Source: Nocardia sp. MH4 (GTDB lineage Bacteria; Actinomycetota; Actinomycetes; Mycobacteriales; Mycobacteriaceae). Taken from it: DNA of 64,000 nucleotides. Both the position numbers and the translations under genes were made by a program. This document shows positions 8,854 through 17,584 of this stretch, in pieces. Positions within the stretch are counted from its first letter, which is position 1. Every line of letters starts with the position of its first letter. The DNA is taken from the NCBI RefSeq assembly GCF_019266065.1, contig NZ_LPNR01000112.1, forward strand, positions 1-64,000. The letters run 5' to 3'. The notes below the pieces were generated by a model that ran no database searches, had not been told where the DNA came from, and saw nothing but the letters and a program-made list of their open reading frames with translations.

Positions 8854-9690
8854 TCAGCGGGCGCGCAGGGTGCGGACGGTCAGGGGCGCGAAGACGGCGA
8901 CGACGACGAGCGAGGCGACCACCGACCAGCAGGCATCGGCGCCGATCGCGCCGTTCTCGGCGAGCGCGCGGACCGCCGACACCAGATACGACACGGGGTT
9001 GTAGTCGGAGACGTAGCCGAGCCAGGTGGGCATGGACTCCTCGGGCACCAGCGCGTTCGAGGCGAAACTCAGGAAGGTCAGTACCAGCATCGACATGCCC
9101 TGCACGGCGGCGGGCCGCGACACGGTGACCCCGATGAACGCGAACAGCCAGCTGATCGCGGTGGTCGCCAGCACGACCAGCACCGCGCCGGCGACGAAGC
9201 CGATCGGATGCGCCGGTCGGTAGCCCATGGCGAACCCGACGATCACCACCGTGGTCGCGGCGATCACATAGCGGGTGGCCCCGGCCAGCAGCGCGCCGGC
9301 GACCGGGGCCGACCGCGCGATCGGCATGGCGACGAACCGGTCGAACACCCCCGAGCGGATGTCCTCGGACAGCTGTACGCCGGTGGCGACCGACGACGTC
9401 AGCACGATCTGCACCAGCACGCCCGGGATCAGGATCGGCAGGTAGGCCGTCATGCTGCCGGCGATGGCGGTGCCGAAGATGCTGCCGAACAGCAGCGGCC
9501 CGACGATGGGCAGCAGGAGGGCGTCGTAGAGCAGCTGTGGGCTGTGCCGGAAGGTGAGCAGCCCGCGCCAGGCCATCAGCAGGGACTGGAACAGCGCGGC
9601 GCGCAGGCTCACGTGCGTGACGCGGGGGCGGCGAGCGATCTTCGCGGGCGTGGTGGTCTCGACGGCGATCTCGGCGGTGGTGACGGTCAT
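8854..9690 (-). CDS. Cassette A: ABC-2 permease, DrrB-like
   Basis: A 278-aa inner-membrane protein with about six hydrophobic segments and the ABC-2 export signature (LSEDIRSGVFDRFVAMPIARSA region, about residues 105-130, then SWLFAFIGVTVSRPAAVQG). Its relatives are daunorubicin-resistance permeases, including DrrB/DrrC of the mycobacterial dimycocerosate locus, which move lipids or polyketides outward with a DrrA ATPase. The start ATG 9690 follows ACGGAAG and lies 20 bp after the ATPase stop. An N-terminal cytosolic tail of about 30 residues is rich in Thr. It forms the membrane half of the cassette A exporter. Confidence 0.85.
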   Translation of the reverse strand: MTVTTAEIAVETTTPAKIARRPRVTHVSLRAALFQSLLMAWRGLLTFRHSPQLLYDALLLPIVGPLLFGSIFGTAIAGSMTAYLPILIPGVLVQIVLTSSVATGVQLSEDIRSGVFDRFVAMPIARSAPVAGALLAGATRYVIAATTVVIVGFAMGYRPAHPIGFVAGAVLVVLATTAISWLFAFIGVTVSRPAAVQGMSMLVLTFLSFASNALVPEESMPTWLGYVSDYNPVSYLVSAVRALAENGAIGADACWSVVASLVVVAVFAPLTVRTLRAR

Positions 9691-9710
9691 GATGGTCTCG
9701 ACTTCCGTGA

Positions 9711-10658
9711 TCAGGCGGCGGCGCGGGCCGTGCCGGTGAGAGCGAGGAAGACCTCGTTCAGGTCGGGTCGGTCGACGGCGAAGCCGCGCAGTGCGATGCC
9801 CGCGGCCCGGCAGGCGGCGACGATGTCGGCGGCGGTGCCCGCGTCGGCGAGCGCGACGGTCAGGACCCCGGCCGAGGAGCCCTCCGGCACCTCGCCGGTG
9901 AGGTCGGCGACAATGGCTTCGGCGTGCCCGGACTGGGCCACATCGGCGAGTTCCAGACGCAGCACCTGTTCGCCGATGGAGGACTTGAGCTCGGCGGCGG
10001 TGCCCTCGGCGACGATGGCGCCGCGGTCGATCACCGCGATCCGGTCGGCCAGTGCGTCGGCTTCCTCGAGGTACTGGGTGGTGAGCAGCACGGTCGCGCC
10101 GCGGGCGACGAGCTTGCGGATGATGCCCCACATGCGGTCGCGGGTGTGCGGGTCCAGGCCGGTGGTGGGTTCGTCGAGGAAGATCAGCGGGGGATCGGTG
10201 ATCAGCGTCGCGGCCAGATCCAGGCGCCGCCGCATGCCGCCGGAGAACTGGCCGACCGGGCGATCGGTGACCGCGCTCAGCTCGAACTCCGCGAGCAGTT
10301 CGGTGCTGCGGGCGGCGGCCGCGCGCCGGGAGAGACCGAGCAGGCGGCCGAACAGGCGCAGATTCTCACCCGCGGTGAGGGTTTCGTCGACGGAGGCGTA
10401 TTGGCCGGTGAGCCCGATCATCGAGCGCACCGCGGTGGCCTCGCGCACGATGTCGTAGCCGAAGATCTCGGCGCTGCCGCGATCGGGCCGCACCAGGGTC
10501 GCGAGCATGCGCACGGTGGTGGTCTTGCCCGCGCCGTTGGGGCCGAGCAGGGCGAAGACGGTGCCCGCCGCGACGGTGAGGTCGACCGCGCCCACGGCGG
10601 TGAAGTCGCCGTAGGACTTGCCGAGTCCGGTGATCCGGATGGCGATATCGGGGTTCAT
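9711..10658 (-). CDS. Cassette A: ABC exporter ATPase, DrrA-like
   Basis: A 315-aa ATPase with Walker A GPNGAGKT (39-46), signature FSGGMRRRLDLAA, Walker B LIFLDEPTTGLDP and the DrrA-type C-terminal extension (about 225-315, ending FAVDRPDLNEVFLALTG). It energises the DrrB-like permease downstream. Its ATG overlaps the stop of the glycosyltransferase gene (ATGA, 10655-10658), so translation is coupled. A 92-bp stretch of this gene is identical to the cassette B ATPase gene. No second permease (DrrC) is present, so the exporter is probably A2B2 with one permease type. Confidence 0.9.
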   Translation of the reverse strand: MNPDIAIRITGLGKSYGDFTAVGAVDLTVAAGTVFALLGPNGAGKTTTVRMLATLVRPDRGSAEIFGYDIVREATAVRSMIGLTGQYASVDETLTAGENLRLFGRLLGLSRRAAAARSTELLAEFELSAVTDRPVGQFSGGMRRRLDLAATLITDPPLIFLDEPTTGLDPHTRDRMWGIIRKLVARGATVLLTTQYLEEADALADRIAVIDRGAIVAEGTAAELKSSIGEQVLRLELADVAQSGHAEAIVADLTGEVPEGSSAGVLTVALADAGTAADIVAACRAAGIALRGFAVDRPDLNEVFLALTGTARAAA

Positions 10659-12040
10659 GGGAGTCTCCCTGGGGCGTCGATGAGTTCGGGCGCGACCGGG
10701 GCCAGCGCCGCGACGATGTCGGCGGCACGCTCGACACCGTCGGTGGTGAAGGCGGCGGCGTAGTCGGCGGCCCGGCGGCGGACCTCGGGGGTCGAGATCC
10801 GGTCGAGCAGCGAGTCGAGCCGCGCGCCGGTGAGCGTGCGCGCCGGGGTGGTCGCCGCCAGGCCGCGTCGTTGCAGCGCTCGTCCCCAGTAGGGCTGGTC
10901 GGCCTGGACCGAGCAGATCACCTGCGGCACACCGGCTCTCAACGCGGCCGCGGTGGTTCCTGCGCCGCCGTGGTGCACCACCGCCACACAGTGCGGCAGC
11001 ACCTCGGTGTGGTCGACCTGGTCGACGACGGCCACGTCGGCATCGATGCCGGGGGTGATCGCGGCCCAGCCCGAGGCCAGCAACAGGCGGCGCCCGCGAC
11101 GCGCGCAGACCTCACGCAGCATGGCGACGAACTCGACGGGATCCCCGACATCCATCGAGCCGAAGCCCACGTAGACGGGTGCGGAACCGGCCGCCAGCCA
11201 CCGGCGAACCGCTGCCTGGGCATCGGTGCGGGAGCGGAAACCGGCGGAAGCCGTGGCGGTCGCGCTCGACGGCAGCGCCGGATCCGTCGAGGCGCCGCAC
11301 CGCACGTCGTCCCGGGGACCGAGCGGCCCGGCCTCGGGATGAGCGCCGCGCGGGCGCCGGTGACGATCGGAATCCCTCGGCGTGGTGCGGACACCGTCGA
11401 CGTCGACCGGAAAGCCGGTGAACGGCCCGGGCAGTTCGTCGCGCAGACCGGGGAACAGCGTGGGGTCGTACGCCTGGATACGCACCCTGGTCGGCGGTTC
11501 GCCCGTGGGCAGCACCGGAGCCAGCGCGGCGGCCCTGGCGAAGGCGAGCGCCGACCACCCCCAGCGGTGCACGACACCAGGGAGTCGCTGCGCCCAGCGC
11601 GCCGGAACCACCGGGACGACGGCATTGGCCTGGATCGGGAAGAAGTGCATCGCCGCGAACGGCAGCCCCGCCTCGTGCGCCACCGCGGCGGCGGCCTCCT
11701 CGCCCGCCATCCCGGCCACGACCGCATCATGGCCGGGCACCAGCTCGCACAGGTCGGCGACCATGTCCGGCACCCCGCGACGCTGTAGGTCGAGCACGGC
11801 GCGCAGTCGTGACCACGGATTGCGGGCGCTGAATCGGCGGTCGGTGCGCTGGGCGTGCAGCAGCACGGCGCTGTCGCACCCGAAGGGGACCGCGGGGACG
11901 CCGTGTTCGGTCGCGAACCCGACGAGGTTGGGGGCCAGCGCGAGGGTCACCTCGTGTCCCCGGGCGATCAGGGCGCGCGCCAGCAGGATGCCGGGCTGGG
12001 CATCGCCGCGGCTGCCGGTGAATGCCAACAGGGCCCGCAT
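10655..12040 (-). CDS. Cassette A: GT1-family glycosyltransferase with long linker
   Basis: A 461-aa enzyme of the macrolide/glycolipid glycosyltransferase type (GT1, GT-B fold). The N-terminal acceptor domain begins ALLAFTGSRGDAQPGILLA; the C-terminal nucleotide-sugar domain has VVHHGGAGTTAAALRAGVPQ and ADQPYWGRAL. It should move a sugar from an NDP-sugar to a hydrophobic acceptor. Compared with the 418-aa cassette B homologue it carries about 45-55 extra Pro/Arg/Ser/Thr-rich residues between the two domains (about 218-272), just before APVYVGFGSM. The start ATG 12040 lies four bases after the stop of the PapA-like gene. Sugar and acceptor are not predictable. Confidence 0.85.
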   Translation of the reverse strand: MRALLAFTGSRGDAQPGILLARALIARGHEVTLALAPNLVGFATEHGVPAVPFGCDSAVLLHAQRTDRRFSARNPWSRLRAVLDLQRRGVPDMVADLCELVPGHDAVVAGMAGEEAAAAVAHEAGLPFAAMHFFPIQANAVVPVVPARWAQRLPGVVHRWGWSALAFARAAALAPVLPTGEPPTRVRIQAYDPTLFPGLRDELPGPFTGFPVDVDGVRTTPRDSDRHRRPRGAHPEAGPLGPRDDVRCGASTDPALPSSATATASAGFRSRTDAQAAVRRWLAAGSAPVYVGFGSMDVGDPVEFVAMLREVCARRGRRLLLASGWAAITPGIDADVAVVDQVDHTEVLPHCVAVVHHGGAGTTAAALRAGVPQVICSVQADQPYWGRALQRRGLAATTPARTLTGARLDSLLDRISTPEVRRRAADYAAAFTTDGVERAADIVAALAPVAPELIDAPGRLP

Positions 12041-12044
12041 CGGC

Positions 12045-13466
12045 TCATACCGCCTGCGCGACGACCGGCGCCGCGACGGGCGCGAGTGCGTCGAGGTGGA
12101 CCGCCGCGGTGACCTCCATCAGGGCCGCGCCGAAGGCGGTGAGGAAATCGTCCATCACCTCGGCGGGCAGCCCCGCGGGATATCGGGTGGACACGTAGAG
12201 GCCATCGGCGGCCCGCACGACCCACAGGAACACCTCGTCGGTGGAGTACGACTCCGCCCGCAGGGTCCGTCCGCGCAGGTCGGCGACGAGCTCGTAGCCG
12301 GGTAGCACCCGGATGTCGAGGAAGGACACACCGAACCGGGGCGTCTCGCGCACGCCGAGGATGTCCAGCACGCGCGACCAGGACGCGTCGTTGGCGGTTC
12401 GCGACCGCCGCAACGCGGCGCGGGTGCTCTCCAGCGCCGCGGCCATCCCCGCGCCGGGCTCCACCCGGATATCGACCGGGACGACATTGACGAACCAGCC
12501 CATCGCTTCCAGCCAGCGCAGGTCGGGCCGGGTCGCGATCGGCATCACCGTGCGCAGACGTTCCGTGCCGAACCGGCGCTGGTGGGCGACGGCCAGTGCG
12601 GCGAACACCGCCACCGACATCCGGTGCCGCACCTGGTCGAGCACCGCCTCGACCTGTTCGAGCTGGTCGAGCTCGAGCACCCGCCGCGACACACTCGGCT
12701 GCGCGAGGCCGGCGGCCACGGGCCGGTGCGTGTGCGGGGCGAATTGTGGCATGGTGCCGTCGCCGCCGGCGAGGAACTCCCGCCAGGTCGCCACCGCGGG
12801 CGATTCGGCGTCGAGGTCGGCGGCGGCCGCCCGCTCGACCACCGCGAAGTCGGCGGGACTGCCGAACGTGGCCGATTCGCGGGCCTGCTCGCCCGCCAGC
12901 ACCTCGCGGTAGAGGGTGCGCAGCTCCAGGATGAGGATGGCCTGGGAGTAGGCGTCCATCACCGAGTGATCGGCGCCCACCAGCACGGTGAAGTCCGCGG
13001 TCGCGGCATGCTCGACGGTCGCGGCCAGCAGATGCGGCCAGACCAGTGGGGACAGCCGCAGTTCCAGTGCGCCGCAGAGGAATTCGTTGATACTCGGCCC
13101 GTCGGTGAGGCCGTCGACCTGCTGTTCGACGATGCCGACCGCGGTGGCGGGCGCGAGGAGCCTGCCGGGTTCGCCCGCGGCGTCGGCGCGCACCGTGGTG
13201 CGCAGCCCCTCGTGCCGGGCATGCCAGCGGCGCAGCGTCTCGGCCCAGGCGGCGCGCTCGAGCCGGGCGTCCATCTCGAAGACGGTGCCGATCCAGCGGC
13301 CACGGCCCGGTCGCGGATCGGCGGGGTCGACGCTCGCGCAGTAGCCGGCGTGCACGCTGGTCAGCGGACGGTCGTCGGGGTGCCAGGCGTTCGCGGGCAG
13401 TTCCGGTGTCCAGAGTGACAACGTGCCGGGGCGGATCTCGAATTCGGACAGGTGGGTGTATTCCAT
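12045..13466 (-). CDS. Cassette A: PapA-like condensation-fold acyltransferase
   Basis: A 473-aa protein, first gene of cassette A. It resembles polyketide-associated (PapA) acyltransferases: RWIGTVFEMDARLE, LRRWHARHEGLRT, then GADHSVMDAYSQ, where H167 and D171 match the catalytic HxxxD motif but the following residue is Ala rather than Gly and the preceding His is Asp. Later blocks include GWFVNVVPVDI and YVSTRYPAGLPAEVM. PapA enzymes esterify sugars or diols of cell-envelope lipids. I chose ATG 13466 (MEYTHLSEF) because GAGGTGAA precedes it and the cassette B homologue starts with the same residues. An upstream open frame to 13529 is probably not translated. Confidence 0.75.
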   Translation of the reverse strand: MEYTHLSEFEIRPGTLSLWTPELPANAWHPDDRPLTSVHAGYCASVDPADPRPGRGRWIGTVFEMDARLERAAWAETLRRWHARHEGLRTTVRADAAGEPGRLLAPATAVGIVEQQVDGLTDGPSINEFLCGALELRLSPLVWPHLLAATVEHAATADFTVLVGADHSVMDAYSQAILILELRTLYREVLAGEQARESATFGSPADFAVVERAAAADLDAESPAVATWREFLAGGDGTMPQFAPHTHRPVAAGLAQPSVSRRVLELDQLEQVEAVLDQVRHRMSVAVFAALAVAHQRRFGTERLRTVMPIATRPDLRWLEAMGWFVNVVPVDIRVEPGAGMAAALESTRAALRRSRTANDASWSRVLDILGVRETPRFGVSFLDIRVLPGYELVADLRGRTLRAESYSTDEVFLWVVRAADGLYVSTRYPAGLPAEVMDDFLTAFGAALMEVTAAVHLDALAPVAAPVVAQAV

Positions 13467-13895
13467 GACCGGTTCACCTCGTGACGAATACATGCCGGAA
13501 CGGCGGAAGACGGATTCGAAAAGGGGCACGTCGATGTGTCACCACTGATGCTCTGGAACTTCGACGGCGGTAATTCCCGGGAAGCCTCGGCGGATCTGAT
13601 GGTATAGCCGGAGCGGTGGAATTCATGCCTGTGACGGCGATCACGGTTTTGCTGAACAAAACTCTTCTGCCAGCGGTTGGTGCTGAGGGTTCGGTGGATT
13701 GCGGCTGTCGCACAGAATATTTCGGATGGAAATATCGGTGCACATCGGTGTCCGTCGACACTTTTGTTCAGCCGTGGTCGGTGCGCGGTGTCGGCGTCAT
13801 CACAGCTCGGGTGGCCCGTTGTCCGGTGCTGTTTCCCGGCCGTTCATCCGGTGTGGTGTGGCAGTGAGTGAAATGCCGGAATCGGTGGGCTGTGC
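13467..13895. promoter_or_regulatory. Gene-free promoter region of cassette A with distant inverted repeat
   Basis: No gene is convincing in this 429-bp stretch, which is less GC-rich than its surroundings and should hold the cassette A promoter. GCTGAACAAAA at 13651-13661 is the perfect reverse complement of TTTTGTTCAGC at 13762-13772, with 100 bp between. Arms this far apart could be two sites for one regulator bridged by DNA looping. The sequence shows the repeat; the function is inferred. The lipid kinase gene ends just beyond, at 13896. Confidence 0.4.
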
Positions 13896-15215
13896 TCAGC
13901 GCGATGCCGCGACGTCGCCGCGAATGGCCAACTCGCGCAGCCGGAGCCAATCGATCGTGGGCCGTGCGGGCGGTGTTCCCGGCCGCTCGCGCGGCACCCA
14001 CACGCGCAGCGCGCCCGGTTCGATGACGCAGTGCACCGGCGTGTCGAGCCGGCGGGACTCACCGTCGACGCCGACCGGGAGCTGCGGGGCGTCGGTGTCG
14101 ACGTCGACCCGCGCGGTGGTGTGCTGGGTGAGTCCGCGGCTGCGGGTGCGGCGGAGCAGGCCGACCGCGTCGCGGGTGTTGGCGACCGAGACGGTGACCG
14201 CACCGAGCATGCCGCGATCGAGGCGGTCGCGGCGGTTCAGGCCGGCGAGATCGCTGGTGCCGTAGGGGTTGTTGCTCACCAGGATCGCCTGCGGTCCGAC
14301 GACCGTGGTGCCGTCGATTCGGGCGACGAGCTGGTGGCCGGTGTGGCCGGCGAGCAGGTCGGGCAGCAGACGCAGGACCGTCGCGGTCTTGTCGTCGCGG
14401 TAGGCGGGACTGCGCACGATCTCGGCGTAGACGCCGAACGAGGCGTTGTTGACGAACGGCAGGCCGTTGATCCGGCCCAGGTCCACGCGCAGCTCCACGC
14501 CGTCGCGGAGCGCGTCGAGTCCGGCGGCGGGATCGTCGCGATCCAGGCCGAGGTCCATCGCGAAGTGATTGCGGGTCCCCGCGCTGATCACCAGGAACGG
14601 CAGATCGTGCTCGGCCGCGACGCCTGCCACCAGGGCCTGGGTTCCGTCACCGCCCGCCACCCCGAGCAGATCCGCGCCCCGCGCGACGGCCTGTCTGGCC
14701 AGCGCCTCGACATCGACGTGGCCCTCGAGCATCGCTACTTCCGCACCCAGTTCCTCGGCGCGGCGACGCAGGTCGAACTTCTCGACCTTCCCGCCGCCGG
14801 ACCGTGGATTCATGATCAGGAACGGGTGCTGGGCGCGCGGGGCCGACCGGCCCGGCGCGGTGGCGGGTGGTGTTCCGGCGCGCAGCGCGATGCGCGCGCA
14901 GACCACCGCCAGCAGGGCTGCCGCGACGGCGAGCAACACCACCCACAGCAGCCGGGCGCGCACGAACACCACGACGACGAAGATCGGCGAGAGCACCGCG
15001 ATCGCCAGCGATACCCAGCGCAGCACTCCGTACCTGGTCAGGAACCAGTACAGCGCGGCCATCGTGACGACCACGCCCCCGGTGCCGATGATCAGCACAC
15101 CGAGGGTCCCCACGACCCCGGCGAACAGCACCGGGATCACCGCCGTCAGGGCCGCGAACACGAAGGCGGCCCGGGCCGACCAGGCCCGGATCCGCCGTCC
15201 GGAGTCGGGGATCAT
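13896..15215 (-). CDS. Diacylglycerol kinase-family lipid kinase with N-terminal membrane domain
   Basis: A 439-aa protein with two parts. Residues 1-115 contain about four hydrophobic segments. From about residue 125 comes a DAGK catalytic domain: FLIMNPRSGGGK, then LLGVAGGDGTQALVAGVA with the GGDGT nucleotide-binding motif, SAGTRNHFAMDLGLD and FVNNASFGVYAEIV. Such enzymes phosphorylate diacylglycerol or related lipids (DgkB/YegS/BmrU group). It follows a DUF7144 membrane gene by 52 bp in the same direction, so they probably share the promoter at 15817-15845. The membrane domain ahead of the kinase is a common actinobacterial variation. Confidence 0.85.
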   Translation of the reverse strand: MIPDSGRRIRAWSARAAFVFAALTAVIPVLFAGVVGTLGVLIIGTGGVVVTMAALYWFLTRYGVLRWVSLAIAVLSPIFVVVVFVRARLLWVVLLAVAAALLAVVCARIALRAGTPPATAPGRSAPRAQHPFLIMNPRSGGGKVEKFDLRRRAEELGAEVAMLEGHVDVEALARQAVARGADLLGVAGGDGTQALVAGVAAEHDLPFLVISAGTRNHFAMDLGLDRDDPAAGLDALRDGVELRVDLGRINGLPFVNNASFGVYAEIVRSPAYRDDKTATVLRLLPDLLAGHTGHQLVARIDGTTVVGPQAILVSNNPYGTSDLAGLNRRDRLDRGMLGAVTVSVANTRDAVGLLRRTRSRGLTQHTTARVDVDTDAPQLPVGVDGESRRLDTPVHCVIEPGALRVWVPRERPGTPPARPTIDWLRLRELAIRGDVAASR

Positions 15216-15267
15216 CGCCCGGCCCGCCGTGGCGCGGGCCGGGATGTCGTCCGTCGCACTGGCGGAC

Positions 15268-15696
15268 TCAGGGCTGTGGTTTCCAGGTGGCGATCGCCCA
15301 GATGATCACCACGCTGAGGGCGATGATGATGAACGACCAGGCCGGGTAGTAGGGCAGGGAAAGGAAGTTCGCGACGATCACCAGTCCGGCGACACCGAGC
15401 GCGCTGTACCGGCCCCAGGTGGCGCCCAGGACCAGGCCGACGCCGACGATCAGCGCCAGCGCTCCGAGGACCACATGGACCCAACCCCAGGTGGTCGTAT
15501 CGAACTCGTACACGTAGTCGATTCCGGCCACATATATTTCGTCTTCCAGCAGTGCGGAAATGCCCTGCAGGATCGAGACCGCGGCCAGGATGAGAAGCAT
15601 GCACGCGGCCGTGATGGATATTCCTTCCGCGACGGCTTGTCGCTGAAAGGGTTCTGCTTCGGGTGGTGCGCGATGCGCTGAGGTATTGCTGGTCAT
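15268..15696 (-). CDS. DUF7144-type four-helix membrane protein
   Basis: A 142-aa protein with a hydrophilic N-terminal tail of about 25 residues and four membrane segments. Its pattern matches DUF7144: first helix (ITAACMLLILAAVSILQGIS), a short loop with YVYEFDTTTWGWVH, then three helices ending IIWAIATWKP. No activity is known for the family. It is upstream of the lipid kinase gene and likely co-transcribed with it from a strong sigma-A-like promoter about 120 bp upstream, leaving a 5' UTR of about 110 nt. Confidence 0.75.
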   Translation of the reverse strand: MTSNTSAHRAPPEAEPFQRQAVAEGISITAACMLLILAAVSILQGISALLEDEIYVAGIDYVYEFDTTTWGWVHVVLGALALIVGVGLVLGATWGRYSALGVAGLVIVANFLSLPYYPAWSFIIIALSVVIIWAIATWKPQP

Positions 15697-15805
15697 GCTC
15701 GACTCCTCGCTGTGCGGAGGGACGCCAGCCCGTCGCGAACAGGATCGCCGACAATTCTGCCGACAGTCCGGTGACGAGGTCGGCGAGCGGGTGATATTCG
15801 GTCGA

Positions 15806-15845
15806 AGAACGTTCTGATTTTACCGAAATAGCATCCTCCGAACAA
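15806..15845 (-). promoter_or_regulatory. Sigma-A-like promoter with palindrome at the start site
   Basis: Read on the minus strand: TTGTTC (15840-15845), a 17-bp spacer and TAAAAT (15817-15822), the best match to a housekeeping promoter I found here. Immediately downstream is the 10-bp palindrome AGAACGTTCT (15806-15815), where a repressor could block the start site. It faces the DUF7144/lipid kinase pair. Confidence 0.6.
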
Positions 15846-15963
15846 GGAATCGGGCAGGCACGGAATCAGTCGGTAGATGGGGGGTACGCGTTCACGAGCG
15901 CTCCTCGCCTCGGGACCCTGCGGTCGGCCTGTTCCAGCCAACCAGCCGGGCCCGGCGCCGACC

Positions 15964-17568
15964 TCACCCGGAACGGGTGATTCCCGAGGCGGACCGACGG
16001 GGCAGCAGGCCGGTGCCGAACAGCGCCAGGACCGCGATCAGCGCGGTCACCGCGAACGCGACCTGCAGGGCCTCGAGGCGGGCGTCGGCGTTGACCGACT
16101 GCACGGCGGCGGCGGTGGTGGCGTCGACCCCGGCCTCGTCGAGGGCGTCGGAGAGCTGCTGGTCCGACAGGAACGGCACCCCTGAAGCCAGATCGGTGGT
16201 GGCCTGCTGTTGCACGGCGACCGGCACGTCCGGGTTCTGCTCGATTCCGGCGACCACCGAGGACGTCAGCGTGGCGATCAGGACCGACCCGATCAGCGCG
16301 GTCCCCAGCGAGGCGCCGAGCTGGGTCGCGGTGTTCTGGATCCCGCCGACCTCGGAGGTGCGTGAATCGGGCACGGCTGAGACCGTGACCGCACCGAGCT
16401 GCGAGGCCAGCGCGCCCAGACCCAGCCCCATCAGCAACATCGGGATCGACACCACCGCCGCGTTGGCGCCGGGATCCATGCCCGCCGCGAGCATCAGCAC
16501 CCCGACGATGATCACGCCCAGGCCCAGCCGGACCACCCGGCGCGGGTTGGCATGAGGACGGAACTTGGGGATGCCCACCGCGGTCAGCACCAGCGCGACC
16601 GACAGCGGCAGAATACGCACTCCGGTCTCGACCGCGCTGAGCTCGAGCACCACCGACAGGAACAGTGGCACCGTGAAGAACGCCCCGGCCTGCACGGCGA
16701 ACTGCGCGAAGAACATGCTCGACCCGCCCACGAGCTGACGGTTCCGCAGCAGCGCCGGATCGACGAGCGGATCCCGGTCGCGGTCCACCAGATACGCCTG
16801 CCAGCGCAGGAACAGGTACAGGGTGAACAAGCCGCCCAGCAACAGCCAGATCACCGCCGACAATCCGAACAGTGCCGGGGCGCCGGATTCCGGCCGCACC
16901 CAGCCCCATTCGCTCGACCGCAGCACGCCGAACACGATCGCGCCGAGCCCGACGACCGACAGCGCCGAGCCGATCAGGTCGAGGCGGACCCGCTCGGCGG
17001 GCGCGTCCTCGACGCGGCGCAGCACCAGCAGGATCGCCACCACGATGACCACCTCGCCGAAGAAGACGTAGCGCCACGACGCGAATGTCGTCACCGCGCC
17101 ACCGAGCAGCGGGCCGACGGCGACCGCGATCGCACCCGCCGCCGCCACCATCCCGTAGGCCGCCGGTCGTCGATCGGGCGCGAAGTTACCCGCGACCAGG
17201 GAGACGATCGCGGGCATGATCAGGGCCGCGCCGATGCCTTCCAGCAGCGACCAGCCCAGCAGCAGGACGGCCAGATTGGGCGCCAAGCCGGTGACGAACG
17301 AGCCGATGCCGTAGATCACCAGGCCGATCCCGAACACCCGGCGTCTGCCGACGATGGCGCCCACTTTGCCGCCGGTGATCATCAGCGAGGCCATGACCAG
17401 GGTGTAGAGCGTGATGGCGGTCTGGATGCCGGTGATCGTGGTGTCGAGGTCTTGGGCGACGGTGGCCATCGACACGTTCATCACCGAACTGTCGAGGGTC
17501 ATCAGGAACTGGCCCGCCGCCAGCACGAGCAGGACGAGCGAACTGGACTTCACCGGTGTCGCCGACAT
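15964..17568 (-). CDS. DHA2-type (14-TM) MFS drug exporter
   Basis: A 534-aa protein of the EmrB/QacA group: about fourteen membrane segments, the N-terminal motif LDSSVMNVSMATVAQDL in TM1, the loop-2 motif GGKVGAIVGRRRVFGIGL, and motif C-like glycine-rich TM5 (GAIAVAVGPLLGGAVTTFASW). A periplasmic loop of about 60 residues lies before the last TM (about 435-500). It should expel hydrophobic drugs or metabolites by proton antiport. It starts 16 bp after the stop of the membrane gene 17585-18118, implying one operon. No regulator gene is adjacent. Confidence 0.88.
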   Translation of the reverse strand: MSATPVKSSSLVLLVLAAGQFLMTLDSSVMNVSMATVAQDLDTTITGIQTAITLYTLVMASLMITGGKVGAIVGRRRVFGIGLVIYGIGSFVTGLAPNLAVLLLGWSLLEGIGAALIMPAIVSLVAGNFAPDRRPAAYGMVAAAGAIAVAVGPLLGGAVTTFASWRYVFFGEVVIVVAILLVLRRVEDAPAERVRLDLIGSALSVVGLGAIVFGVLRSSEWGWVRPESGAPALFGLSAVIWLLLGGLFTLYLFLRWQAYLVDRDRDPLVDPALLRNRQLVGGSSMFFAQFAVQAGAFFTVPLFLSVVLELSAVETGVRILPLSVALVLTAVGIPKFRPHANPRRVVRLGLGVIIVGVLMLAAGMDPGANAAVVSIPMLLMGLGLGALASQLGAVTVSAVPDSRTSEVGGIQNTATQLGASLGTALIGSVLIATLTSSVVAGIEQNPDVPVAVQQQATTDLASGVPFLSDQQLSDALDEAGVDATTAAAVQSVNADARLEALQVAFAVTALIAVLALFGTGLLPRRSASGITRSG

Positions 17569-17584
17569 CCGGTCCTCCTCGCGA

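Noticed and set aside
7286..9004. Long plus-strand frame opposite cassette A acyltransferase
   Set aside because: Gly/Arg/Val-rich antisense frame with no domain; the minus strand has conserved motifs shared with the cassette B paralogue.
15801..15818. LexA (SOS) box in TCGAAGAACGTTCTGA
   Set aside because: The actinobacterial box is TCGAAC-N4-GTTCGA; the two half-sites here are out of register, and the neighbouring genes are not SOS genes.
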